The notes under the pieces are model-generated. The model searched no databases. It had not been told where the DNA came from and saw only the letters and a list, made by a program, of their open reading frames with translations. Shown here piece by piece: positions 1-10,976 of a DNA stretch of 58,550 bases. The DNA comes from DASYRM01 sp036004405 (GTDB lineage Bacteria > Acidobacteriota > Vicinamibacteria > Vicinamibacterales > UBA2999), in the NCBI GenBank assembly GCA_036004405.1, contig DASYRM010000088.1:1-58550 (forward strand), read 5' to 3'. Made by a program: the position numbers and the translations under genes. How positions within the stretch are numbered: position 1 is the first letter of the stretch; every line of letters begins with the position of its first letter.

Positions 1-2
1 AG

Positions 3-1073
3 ACGCGCCTGATCTGGATCGGCGCGGCGGCGTTCCTGCTTGCCGTGGCGGGCGCAACGGTCTTCAGCCGCCGCGCCGCGCGGCCGCTGCGCGACGTCGT
101 GGACGCCGCGCGGGAGATCACCCGCGGTGAGTGGACCCGGCGCGTGCCGGTCCGTGGCAGCTCCGAGGCCGCCACGATGGCCGTGGCGTTCAACGAGATG
201 ACCGGCACGCTCACCACGCTGAACACCGAGCTCACGACGGCCCGGGATCGCGCCGAGCGGGCGAGCCGGGCCAAGGATCAGTTCCTGGCCAACATGAGCC
301 ACGAGCTGCGCACCCCGCTCAACGGCATCATGGGCATGACTACCGTGGTGCTCGATACGCCGATGTCCGACGAGCAGCGCGAGTACATGTCGATCATCGA
401 CACCAGCGCGCGCGGGCTGCTCTCGATCGTCAACGACGTCCTCGACTTCGCGAAGATCGACGCCGAAGCGCTCAGGCTCGAGCCGGCCCCGTTCGACGCC
501 CGCGCCTGCTTCGAGCATACGCGGGCCCTGCTGTCGCCGCTGGCGAGCGCCCGCGCGCTGGAGCTGGTCTACGACATCGACCCTGGCCTGCCCACGCGAC
601 TCGTCGGCGACGAGACGCGCCTGCGTCAGATCCTGCTGAACCTGGCCGGCAACGCCATCAAGTTCACGCCCGCCGGCTTCGTGCGCGTTGGCGTGCGCGC
701 CTCGCTGGATGCATCCGTCGACGAGGTCGTGCTGCACGTCGAGGTGCAGGACACCGGCATCGGGATCCCAAGGGATCGGCAGACGGCCATCTTCGAGCCG
801 TTCGTCCAGGCCGATGGATCGAGCACCCGCCGCTATGGCGGCACCGGACTCGGGCTCACCATCTGCGCGCGGCTGGTGGCGCTGATGGGTGGCAAGCTGT
901 CGGTCGTGAGCGAGCCGGGGGCCGGATCGACGTTTGCCTTCTCGGTGCGGATGCGGAGCGTCGGATCAGTCGGCGGCCGGCCGGCTGGCGCGATCGATCA
1001 CCAGCACGGGGATCGGCGCGCGACCGGGTTCGAGCTTCAGCCCCAGCTGCTCCTGCATGGCCGTGAACAGTGA
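3..1073 (+). CDS. Membrane sensor histidine kinase, 5' partial
   Basis: The reading frame is already open at the window edge, so the N-terminus is missing. What remains starts with a hydrophobic helix (LIWIGAAAFLLAVAGATVF), then a HAMP linker, a HisKA domain with the H-box SHELRTPLNGIMG (about 295-335) and a HATPase_c domain with N-box NLAGNAIKF, G1 DTGIGIP, F-box IFEPF and G2 GGTGLGLTI. It should be an inner-membrane kinase that autophosphorylates on the H-box histidine. The sensor region lies outside the window and no partner regulator is visible. The kinase core ends near 955, but the frame runs on for about 40 residues, antisense to the next gene, before stopping at 1071-1073. Many kinases of this H-box type carry a receiver domain here, so the tail may mark loss of one. 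Kinase identity is certain; the natural C-terminus is not. Confidence 0.9.
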   Translation, partial: TRLIWIGAAAFLLAVAGATVFSRRAARPLRDVVDAAREITRGEWTRRVPVRGSSEAATMAVAFNEMTGTLTTLNTELTTARDRAERASRAKDQFLANMSHELRTPLNGIMGMTTVVLDTPMSDEQREYMSIIDTSARGLLSIVNDVLDFAKIDAEALRLEPAPFDARACFEHTRALLSPLASARALELVYDIDPGLPTRLVGDETRLRQILLNLAGNAIKFTPAGFVRVGVRASLDASVDEVVLHVEVQDTGIGIPRDRQTAIFEPFVQADGSSTRRYGGTGLGLTICARLVALMGGKLSVVSEPGAGSTFAFSVRMRSVGSVGGRPAGAIDHQHGDRRATGFELQPQLLLHGREQ

Positions 1074-1808
1074 CGGCGACGCTGGATCAGGGGTGGGCCC
1101 CGCGGGCGCTCCCGGTGGCGGCGGCGGGCCCTCGGGCGAGAACGTGAGGTTGATGTCGTAGTAGCCCGGCAGGCCCGTCTTGTCCACGACGATCCGGCCG
1201 ACGCCGCCCACCAGGTTGCGCGCCAGCTGCTCCATGGCGACCCCATTCCCGGTGACGAGTCCTTGATTGGCCCGCACGCTGATGCCGCACGGCAGGTTGC
1301 CGTTCGGCAGGCGCTCCGGCATCTTGCCGCCGGAGGTCACCGACGCGAAGAGCGCGGCGCAGTCGATGCCGGCCTTCTTCATCTGCGGTCCCAGCGCACC
1401 GTCCTTACGGGCCAGCACGAGGAGATAGACCGGCAGCTCGCGGGTCTCCATGTGCGTGGCCAGCCCGAAGCGGTCCGCGAGCAGCGCCTGCAACATCGCC
1501 CTGGCCTCCTCCTGCGCAAACGGCTTCGCGGCCTTGGCGGTGATGTCGAATCGATCCGAATCGATCCAGTCGGGCCCGCCGACGATCTGGTCGTTGGTGA
1601 TGTTCCAGGCGTTGCGGATGATGTTCCGCAGGTTGTTGTTGGTGACCGAGAGCATGCCGCCGGGCGTCACCCGCACCGAGGAGGGCCCGCCCTCCTGGTT
1701 GGGCTTCACCGAGGACACGTCGAACGTGGGCGCCGCCGCCGGCGCCTGCGCCTGCGGCACTCCGCCGGCAAGCAGGGTCAGGGTCACTGCGAGCGCGGTG
1801 ATTCTCAT
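966..1808 (-). CDS. TIGR03435 family secreted protein
   Basis: A 280-residue protein with a signal peptide (MRITALAVTLTLLAGGVPQAQA) followed by the family's recognisable start FDVSSVKPN, then GGMLSVTNNNLRNIIRNAWNI, DRFDITAKA and the motif LADRFGLATHMETRELPVY. TIGR03435 is a large paralogous family of exported proteins of unknown function, strongly expanded in Solibacter and other Acidobacteria, and it supports the taxonomic guess. The start is an ATG preceded by a purine-rich AGGCGGG. The last 108 bp overlap the 3' end of the convergent histidine kinase frame. No function should be inferred beyond probable periplasmic or extracellular location. Confidence 0.88.
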   Translation of the reverse strand: MRITALAVTLTLLAGGVPQAQAPAAAPTFDVSSVKPNQEGGPSSVRVTPGGMLSVTNNNLRNIIRNAWNITNDQIVGGPDWIDSDRFDITAKAAKPFAQEEARAMLQALLADRFGLATHMETRELPVYLLVLARKDGALGPQMKKAGIDCAALFASVTSGGKMPERLPNGNLPCGISVRANQGLVTGNGVAMEQLARNLVGGVGRIVVDKTGLPGYYDINLTFSPEGPPPPPGAPAGPTPDPASPSLFTAMQEQLGLKLEPGRAPIPVLVIDRASRPAAD

Positions 1809-1849
1809 GCCCGCCTGTTACGCCCGGGCCGGCTGGAGGTTCACACGTG

Positions 1850-2422
1850 CTACCTCAGTCGCGACAGGGCGGTGCGGTCGAGGACGCAGGACTGCGTCCG
1901 GGTCTTGCCGACCATGTCGAGGGTAATGCCGGCCGTGGGGGCAAACGGCGGGAAGCTGAAGATGAAGTTGCCGGACGTCCCGTCGATCGTCCGGGTGTCG
2001 GCCTCGATGGTCTTGCCTCCGCGCTTCACGAGCAGGCTGGTGATCTGATTCTTCGCGCCACGCACCGGCGTGATGCCGATGACCACACGCGTCTGCTGCG
2101 CCGCCGCGTAATTGGGCGTGGGCGCCGGCCGCTTGCGGCTGACGGCGCCCCACACCTCGTAGGCCACCTGGTTGTAGGGCGAGTAGAACGACAGCACGAA
2201 GTCGTCGTTCTTACAGAGCTCCGCGTCGTAAAAGACGCACGACGGCTGGGCTCCGCCCTGCTTGCCGCACTCGATCGCGTGGTAGTAGCTGTCGCGAGTG
2301 AGCGGCTGGATGCCCTTGCTCCACGCCGGCGTGCTCACCGGCACGACGGCCTTGACGGGCGCCTGCGCCGACGCGGGCAGCGCCGCGAGAGCCACCAGAG
2401 CGACGATACCCGCGAGCCGCAT
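1850..2422 (-). CDS. Secreted hypothetical protein in the copper operon
   Basis: About 190 residues, with a cleavable signal peptide ending LPASAQA. The mature part has three cysteines in the region 'ECGKQGGAQPSCVFYDAELC' and one near the C-terminus (TQSCVLD), so disulfides or metal ligands are possible. I do not recognise a family. The ATG at 2422 overlaps the stop of the 102-residue gene (TGATG); a GTG one codon upstream (2425) is an alternative start. It is the last gene of the minus-strand run that begins with the ECF sigma factor and copA, so a role in envelope metal handling is plausible from context only. Confidence 0.7.
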   Translation of the reverse strand: MRLAGIVALVALAALPASAQAPVKAVVPVSTPAWSKGIQPLTRDSYYHAIECGKQGGAQPSCVFYDAELCKNDDFVLSFYSPYNQVAYEVWGAVSRKRPAPTPNYAAAQQTRVVIGITPVRGAKNQITSLLVKRGGKTIEADTRTIDGTSGNFIFSFPPFAPTAGITLDMVGKTRTQSCVLDRTALSRLR

Positions 2423-2730
2423 CACTTCTTCGGCGTGCTCACCGTGAGCGTGCGCACCATCATCATGCCGCCCTTCTCCGTCGTCTCGGCGGTGAGGCGA
2501 TCGCCCACCTTGATATCGGTATCGGGCACTTTCTTGCCGTCGCGCGTCACGACGGTGCTGGCGTCGAGCATGATGAGCACCGTCTTCTTGTCGCCGGTCG
2601 CGACTTCGATGTGCGGGTAGTCCACGTCGGCCACGGTGCCGACCACCTTCTCCTGCTGCCCGTCGACGGCCTTCAGCGGAACGGCAGCGGTCGCGAACAG
2701 CATCAGCACAGCGGCAATCCAGCTCTTCAT
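2422..2730 (-). CDS. Small secreted DUF5666-like protein
   Basis: A 102-residue exported protein: a hydrophobic signal (MKSWIAAVLMLFATAAVPLKA), then a short beta-rich domain (KVVGTVADVDYPHIEVATG ... VTRDGKKVPDTDIKVGDRLTAETTEKGGMMMVRTLTV). The pattern of paired strands resembles the small OB-like DUF5666 domains, but that is only a resemblance. The Gly-Met-Met-Met run near the C-terminus could bind copper. A GAGGAA ribosome-binding site precedes the ATG. It lies 22 bp after the outer-membrane protein gene and overlaps the next gene, so it is surely co-transcribed. Confidence 0.7.
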   Translation of the reverse strand: MKSWIAAVLMLFATAAVPLKAVDGQQEKVVGTVADVDYPHIEVATGDKKTVLIMLDASTVVTRDGKKVPDTDIKVGDRLTAETTEKGGMMMVRTLTVSTPKK

Positions 2731-2752
2731 GGCAGATTCCTCGCGTACTAAA

Positions 2753-4045
2753 TTACATCGCCCGGGCCGGCCGCACCGTCACGAAGATCGCACCGCCGAG
2801 ATTGACCCGACTCCCGTAGATCGCCCGAAGATTCGCGGGCACGAACCCGGCGGACAGCGCCGCGCCGAGGCCGGGGGCGAATCCCCGGCGCGGCGGCAGG
2901 TAGCGAGTGTAGCCGCCCTGAAGCTTGGCGACCCTGAAGCGGTCGTCCTCGGGCGAGAGATCGAGGTCGTGGCCGGTCTTCCCGGCGCTCTCGAACCGGC
3001 CGAACCACGTGTCGCGGTCGCGCAGCGTCACGCTCGTCTCGGCCAGGAACGCGTGGCTCGAGTGATCGGCCTCGGCATTACGGCCCCACGCGAGCGTGGT
3101 CGCCCACACGCCGCTGTCGAGAGTGGCATGAACGGTCGCCGACGCGGTGATACGGGTGACATCCACACGGGGGCCGCCTGCGTCGCCCGCTTCGGCTTCT
3201 TCGAGACGTCCGGCCGAGACTTGCAGCGCCACGGCTCGGGCCGGCAGGTAGCTGAGACGCGCAGACACTGAATCGAGCGCGCCGAAATCGAACCCGGTGC
3301 GCTGATCGTCAGGCTCCCGTCCGTTGAACACCGACGCCTCGGCTTTCCAACGGGCGCCATAGACGCCGCCGGTGACGACGCCAAACGCGACATGCGTCGC
3401 GTCGAGCCAGTGATGGGCGATCGGCGCGAGCGGGTTGGGCATCGCCGACAACCGGTGCGGAAACGCAACGGGACCGAGCGCCGGCTCCGCTGCCGGCCCG
3501 CCGTACAGCTGCCAGCGGAGGCCGTGCGCCACCGGAGCGTCGTAACGCGCCGACAGTTCCATGAAGAGATCGTGCGGGTGCTGGCGATCATGATTCGCCT
3601 CGCCGTCGCACTGCTCGCCCGACGCCAGCAGGTCCGGATAGCCGCAGCCGGGAATGGTGAACGGCTCGAGGCTCAGCATGCCGTTCACCTGCACGCGGCC
3701 GCGCCCCACCGGCCGCTGCGCCATGCCCATGAACCAGTTGATGCTGCCGCCCTGATCGGCCCCGCGTTCGCCCGACTCGTGCAGGTACTGCACGAACAGG
3801 TTCTCGTGCGCCATCAGCTGCCAGCCGCCGCGCGTGGTGTGAAACGCGTACATCGGCGTCGTGTCCGGCTGCCAGCTCGTGCCAGAGCCGTCACGCGCCA
3901 TCGACGACATGTCGTGGCCTTCGTGTTCCGTGTGGCCAGCCTGCGGCGTCTGGTGGCCAGCGTGCGGGTCGGCAGGCTCCTGCGCCATCGCGCGCGCCGC
4001 GCCCGCGCATAGCAGCAGCGCCGCACCAAGTACTCGAGCGTACAT
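2753..4045 (-). CDS. His/Met-rich outer-membrane beta-barrel protein of the copper operon
   Basis: A 430-residue exported protein with signal peptide MYARVLGAALLLCAGAARAMAQ. The mature N-terminus is a His/Met-rich segment (DPHAGHQTPQAGHTEHEGHD, then MSSM) typical of periplasmic copper ligands. The rest is alternating amphipathic strands (GGWQLMAHENLF, RVQVNGMLSLEPF, RWQLYGGPA, KAEASVFNGR, SARLSYLP, WATTLAWGRN) consistent with a beta-barrel. A QHPHDLFMEL segment sits in an early loop. The ATG has a strong GGGAGAGG site and begins just inside the repeat element at 4074-4198. Position downstream of copA and the His/Cys-rich protein supports a role in copper tolerance; transport activity is not shown. 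Confidence 0.8.
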   Translation of the reverse strand: MYARVLGAALLLCAGAARAMAQEPADPHAGHQTPQAGHTEHEGHDMSSMARDGSGTSWQPDTTPMYAFHTTRGGWQLMAHENLFVQYLHESGERGADQGGSINWFMGMAQRPVGRGRVQVNGMLSLEPFTIPGCGYPDLLASGEQCDGEANHDRQHPHDLFMELSARYDAPVAHGLRWQLYGGPAAEPALGPVAFPHRLSAMPNPLAPIAHHWLDATHVAFGVVTGGVYGARWKAEASVFNGREPDDQRTGFDFGALDSVSARLSYLPARAVALQVSAGRLEEAEAGDAGGPRVDVTRITASATVHATLDSGVWATTLAWGRNAEADHSSHAFLAETSVTLRDRDTWFGRFESAGKTGHDLDLSPEDDRFRVAKLQGGYTRYLPPRRGFAPGLGAALSAGFVPANLRAIYGSRVNLGGAIFVTVRPARAM

Positions 4046-4073
4046 AGTCCTCTCCCATTGTTCTTGTGGCTGT

Positions 4074-4198
4074 TTCGTAGAGGTGGACCTGACTTGTCCG
4101 CCGGGTCGGTCCGCGCCGCGGACCGACTAGCAACGCGGTTTTGTCGGCTCGCTTCGCGAGCCGACGTGGCGAAGGCGGAAGGTCCACCTCTACGTACG
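4074..4198. repeat. Long-form palindromic repeat element (family CGTAG...CTACG)
   Basis: The ends are inverted repeats: CGTAGAGGTGGACCT at the left and AGGTCCACCTCTACG at the right. Inside are two strong hairpins, GTCGGTCCGC/GCGGACCGAC (about 4105-4127) and GTCGGCTCGC/GCGAGCCGAC (about 4143-4165). It fills most of the 169-bp space between the 122-residue gene and the outer-membrane protein gene, 29 bp before the latter's start. It could act as an mRNA-stabilising or processing structure inside the operon. Same family as the elements at 6677, 9468, 18451, 25014, 40744, 52893 and 54449. Confidence 0.8.
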
Positions 4199-4214
4199 AG
4201 AGTGGGAGACGCGA

Positions 4215-4583
4215 CTAGACGCGGAGCTGGGAGATGAGCTGAAACGAACCTGGTGGGCTGTGCTGGATCGCGGCGGGGACGGCCCGCGCGACGACCACGA
4301 GAGAGGGAGTCCAGCCAGCGACCGGCACGATGGCAGGTGGAGCGGCGGCCATCTGCGGCGCGCGCTCGAGGCTCTGCGGCTCCTGGTCCGTGTGCCCACA
4401 GGCGTGCGGCACGGCCGTCATCGAAACTGCGGCGGGCGCGGCCGCTTCGTGGCAGGAGTGGTGGGCGGCCCGATCGTGGCTCGCCGCATCGGCGCATTCC
4501 ACCTGGCACAGCGTCAGCGTGAGCGGCGCCGACAGCGTGGCAAGCGTCAACGCGAGCGCGAAAAGCCGGCGCGGCATGGTCAT
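4215..4583 (-). CDS. His/Cys-rich small secreted protein
   Basis: 122 residues. The N-terminal signal (MPRRLFALALTLATLSAPLTLTL) leads into CQVECADAASHDRAAHHSCH and later HACGHTDQ, giving five cysteines and a cluster of histidines within about 50 residues, as in small periplasmic metal-binding proteins. The C-terminal half is low complexity and proline/alanine rich. It starts 13 bp after the copA stop and is therefore part of the same transcript. No family is recognised; copper binding is inferred from composition and position. Confidence 0.65.
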   Translation of the reverse strand: MTMPRRLFALALTLATLSAPLTLTLCQVECADAASHDRAAHHSCHEAAAPAAVSMTAVPHACGHTDQEPQSLERAPQMAAAPPAIVPVAGWTPSLVVVARAVPAAIQHSPPGSFQLISQLRV

Positions 4584-4596
4584 CTCAGTATAGTGT

Positions 4597-6915
<2,319 letters not shown>

Positions 6916-6945
6916 CACTGGGAGGACGCAGCAGGGCGCGGCATA

Positions 6946-7503
6946 TTACACCGCCGCCTGGCAGGTGCAGTTCAGGCAGCCGTGCTCGGCGCAGGTGCCG
7001 CACGACTCGACCACCCGCTGCTTCAGCGCCTCGCGCGCGCGAAACACCCGCACCGCGGCATTTCCCGCGGTCAGCCCCTTCCGCTCGGCATAGGCTTTCA
7101 CCGCCTGCCCTTCGACTTCGATGGCCAGGAGGGCGTCGGTGTAGTCGGGCTTCAGCGTGGTCGCCAGGCGGCTGATGCACTGACAGACCTCGTGCCGGGT
7201 CTCCTCCGGCACCGCCTCGGCGGTCTCCAGTTCACGGGCAAAGGCTTCGAGCGCCCGATCGGCCGCGCCTTGCCGCCGGAAGCGGTCGATGGCGGCGTTG
7301 CGCAGGGTCCGGTAGAACCACGGCACCAGCGCGTCGCCCTCGGGCGCCTGGTCCGGCCGCGCCAGAGTCTTGGCAAAGGCTTCCTGCAACAGGTCCTCCG
7401 CCATCGCCCGGTCCCCCACCCGGCGCGTCAGGTAGGCCAGAAACGCGCGGCGGTTTTCGAGCAACGTGTCGACCACGCCGCGCCCGGCTTCCGAATCATC
7501 CAT
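6946..7503 (-). CDS. ECF sigma factor with C-terminal Cys-rich domain (CorE/ECF44-like)
   Basis: 185 residues. Sigma region 2 is visible (YLTRRVGDRAMAEDLLQEAFAKTL, WFYRTLRNAAIDRFRR) and region 4 follows (DYTDALLAIEVEGQAVKAYAERKGLTAGNAAVRVFRAREALKQRV). The C-terminus carries a cysteine cluster, Cys168, 171, 176, 179 and 181 in CGTCAEHGCLNCTC, plus Cys107/Cys109 in the linker. This is the layout of Myxococcus CorE-type sigma factors, whose Cys-rich domain senses copper directly with no anti-sigma factor. None is encoded here either. The gene is 30 bp upstream of copA on the same strand. The ATG at 7503 is only 24 bp from the divergent htpG start; a GTG at residue 10 is an alternative. The long frame upstream is antisense to htpG and is not coding. 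Confidence 0.88.
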   Translation of the reverse strand: MDDSEAGRGVVDTLLENRRAFLAYLTRRVGDRAMAEDLLQEAFAKTLARPDQAPEGDALVPWFYRTLRNAAIDRFRRQGAADRALEAFARELETAEAVPEETRHEVCQCISRLATTLKPDYTDALLAIEVEGQAVKAYAERKGLTAGNAAVRVFRAREALKQRVVESCGTCAEHGCLNCTCQAAV

Positions 7504-7527
7504 CGATTCAGTATAGATAGAGAGAGC

Positions 7528-9462
<1,935 letters not shown>

Positions 9463-9467
9463 TCTTT

Positions 9468-9501
9468 CGTAGGGGCACATCTTTAGATGTGCCCGACCAG
9501 G
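9468..9501. repeat. Short palindromic element after htpG
   Basis: Stem GGGCACATCT/AGATGTGCCC (9473-9494, loop TT) with left flank CGTAG and right flank GACCAGG. The 34-bp unit is identical, base for base, to the copy at 40744-40777 inside the DUF1592 gene. It begins 5 bp after the htpG stop codon. There is no T-run, so it is not a classical terminator. Confidence 0.85.
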
Positions 9502-9523
9502 TTGCCACCGAGACGCTCCACTG

Positions 9524-10234
9524 CTACGCGGACGGCAGCCACTCGACGAAGACTCCGAGCTTCATCAACGCCGCCACGACGGCAGCATGATTCCGCTCGA
9601 TGTCTTTGGTGTCACTGAAATCAGCGGCGCGCAAGCCGCTGTCCGATTCCCAGACAACACGCCCGTACGGCCAGGCGCGAACAGGCAGCGCCACGAGCGC
9701 TGCGCTCAACTCCTGCACGGGGATCCGCTTGCCGCCTCGCTCGAGGCCCTGTGCCGACAGCAGGACACCATCAGCCATCACGACGATAATCGGATTCCGG
9801 AAGGCCGCCTTACCAGCGTTGGCTGAGAGCCACCGCAGCTTGCGCTCGGCTGCGTCTTCCGGTTCGGCCCACCCACACTCTTTCGATGTCTGCAGGCCAC
9901 CTTCCCAGTTACCCGACTTGATGTGGGCGACGCTGGCAAACACAAGGTAGCGCTGACCGGGTTGGAACGCCTCGACCGTGCCGAGGGTCTCGACGTTCTT
10001 CAAGCGGCCTTTCCACACGCGCTCGATTTTGAACCGCGCCCGATGCATGACGATGTGAAAGCCGGTCGCGCCCGTCGGCTCCGTCGCTTGCACCGTCCCC
10101 AGGAACACAGCCTCCGACAAGCGGAACATGTCGGCTGGATCATCGAATTGAACACACTGCCCCAGCGCCGGCACGACAACAGTCACGACACTGACCAGTA
10201 CGAGTCCGACGAGCAACGCGGAGCGCTTCACCAT
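9524..10234 (-). CDS. Secreted hypothetical protein, possibly NTR/TIMP-like
   Basis: 236 residues from the ATG at 10234, chosen because it opens a clean signal peptide (MVKRSALLVGLVLVSVVTVVVPALGQC); the frame extends further upstream without signal-like sequence. The mature N-terminus CVQFDDPADMFRLSEAVFLGTVQ ... FKIERVWKG ... FQPGQRYLVFA resembles the small netrin/TIMP-like OB domain seen in many exported soil-bacterial proteins. The C-terminal part (IPVQELSAALVALPVRAWPYG ... ALMKLGVFVEWLPSA) looks like a separate domain that I do not recognise. It stands alone between htpG and the next small gene. Confidence 0.65.
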   Translation of the reverse strand: MVKRSALLVGLVLVSVVTVVVPALGQCVQFDDPADMFRLSEAVFLGTVQATEPTGATGFHIVMHRARFKIERVWKGRLKNVETLGTVEAFQPGQRYLVFASVAHIKSGNWEGGLQTSKECGWAEPEDAAERKLRWLSANAGKAAFRNPIIVVMADGVLLSAQGLERGGKRIPVQELSAALVALPVRAWPYGRVVWESDSGLRAADFSDTKDIERNHAAVVAALMKLGVFVEWLPSA

Positions 10235-10453
10235 GGTCGCTTCACTTTCGCAAACGAACACACCTTCGAAAGTCCCGTTCAGGCCGAAGCTCGGCACCCT
10301 CGACGGCCTGATCGTCCGGTTCTCTGTCCCAACGACCGCAGTTCGGCTGCAGCGGAGGTTAGCCAGCACACTGACGCTCCTCTCCGCGGCCTGTCCTAGG
10401 CGAGTTTGGGATCGGTCGCCCGCGGTCGGAGCCGTCGTTCCATGAATCCGCCA

Positions 10454-10801
10454 CTATGCGGCGACAGCCGAACGGATCGCCTCGATCAGTTGTGACGGTT
10501 CGACACTCTCACCGGATGGGCCGGCACTTCGCCAAATGGTCTCACCCCAGTCGTGCGGCGCCTTCTTAGACTTCGAACGCTGCAGCACCAACTGCCGCTC
10601 CTTGCCGTCACCCAGAACCCGAAGCGCTACGCCTCTGAAACGCAACGTCATTGCCCATGACCCGAAGGACTCGTAGGAGTACCAATGGTCGAGCACCTGG
10701 GCCGGCAACGATTTCAACGCGGTCGCTAGTCGGGCCATTTGCTCAAGATGCTTAATCGGATAGTCCTCTGCATCCATCGACGTAGTCTGTCTCACTAGCA
10801 T
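10454..10801 (-). CDS. Hypothetical protein, 115 residues
   Basis: A small soluble protein rich in Trp, Ser and charged residues (HLEQMARLATALKSLPAQVLDHWYSYESFGSWAMTLRFRGVALRVLGDGKERQLVLQ ... SQLIEAIRSAVAA), without signal peptide or transmembrane helix. The mixed helix/strand pattern and ordinary amino-acid composition support coding. A second ATG at 10777 (MDAEDYPIKHLEQM) could be the true start. It has no operon partner; 219 bp separate it from the next gene downstream and 175 bp from the gene upstream. Function unknown. Confidence 0.55.
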   Translation of the reverse strand: MLVRQTTSMDAEDYPIKHLEQMARLATALKSLPAQVLDHWYSYESFGSWAMTLRFRGVALRVLGDGKERQLVLQRSKSKKAPHDWGETIWRSAGPSGESVEPSQLIEAIRSAVAA

Positions 10802-10919
10802 TAAGCCGCGAGCCCGGAGCGCGTTCGCCGGATAACTCGGGCATCACACTTCAAGAAAACGCTCGCTAAGTAGGTAGCGGACGAACAGTATACGAGCGCA
10901 GGGCGCCCGGTCGATTGCT

Positions 10920-10945
10920 CGAACTATGCAGACCTGCATAGTTCG
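10920..10945. repeat. Perfect 12-bp inverted repeat
   Basis: CGAACTATGCAG and CTGCATAGTTCG separated by two bases, with partial extension of the stem outward (GCTCGA ... TCGAGC with a bulge). It lies 31 bp beyond the stop of the TonB-domain gene on the minus strand and could terminate it, but there is no T-tract. It is lower in GC than its surroundings. Confidence 0.6.
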
Positions 10946-10976
10946 AATATCGAGCAGAAGTCGTCGAGAAAGTGGA

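Noticed and set aside
9468..9501. Hairpin considered as the htpG terminator
   Set aside because: No T-tract on either side, and the same 34-bp unit is found inside a coding gene.
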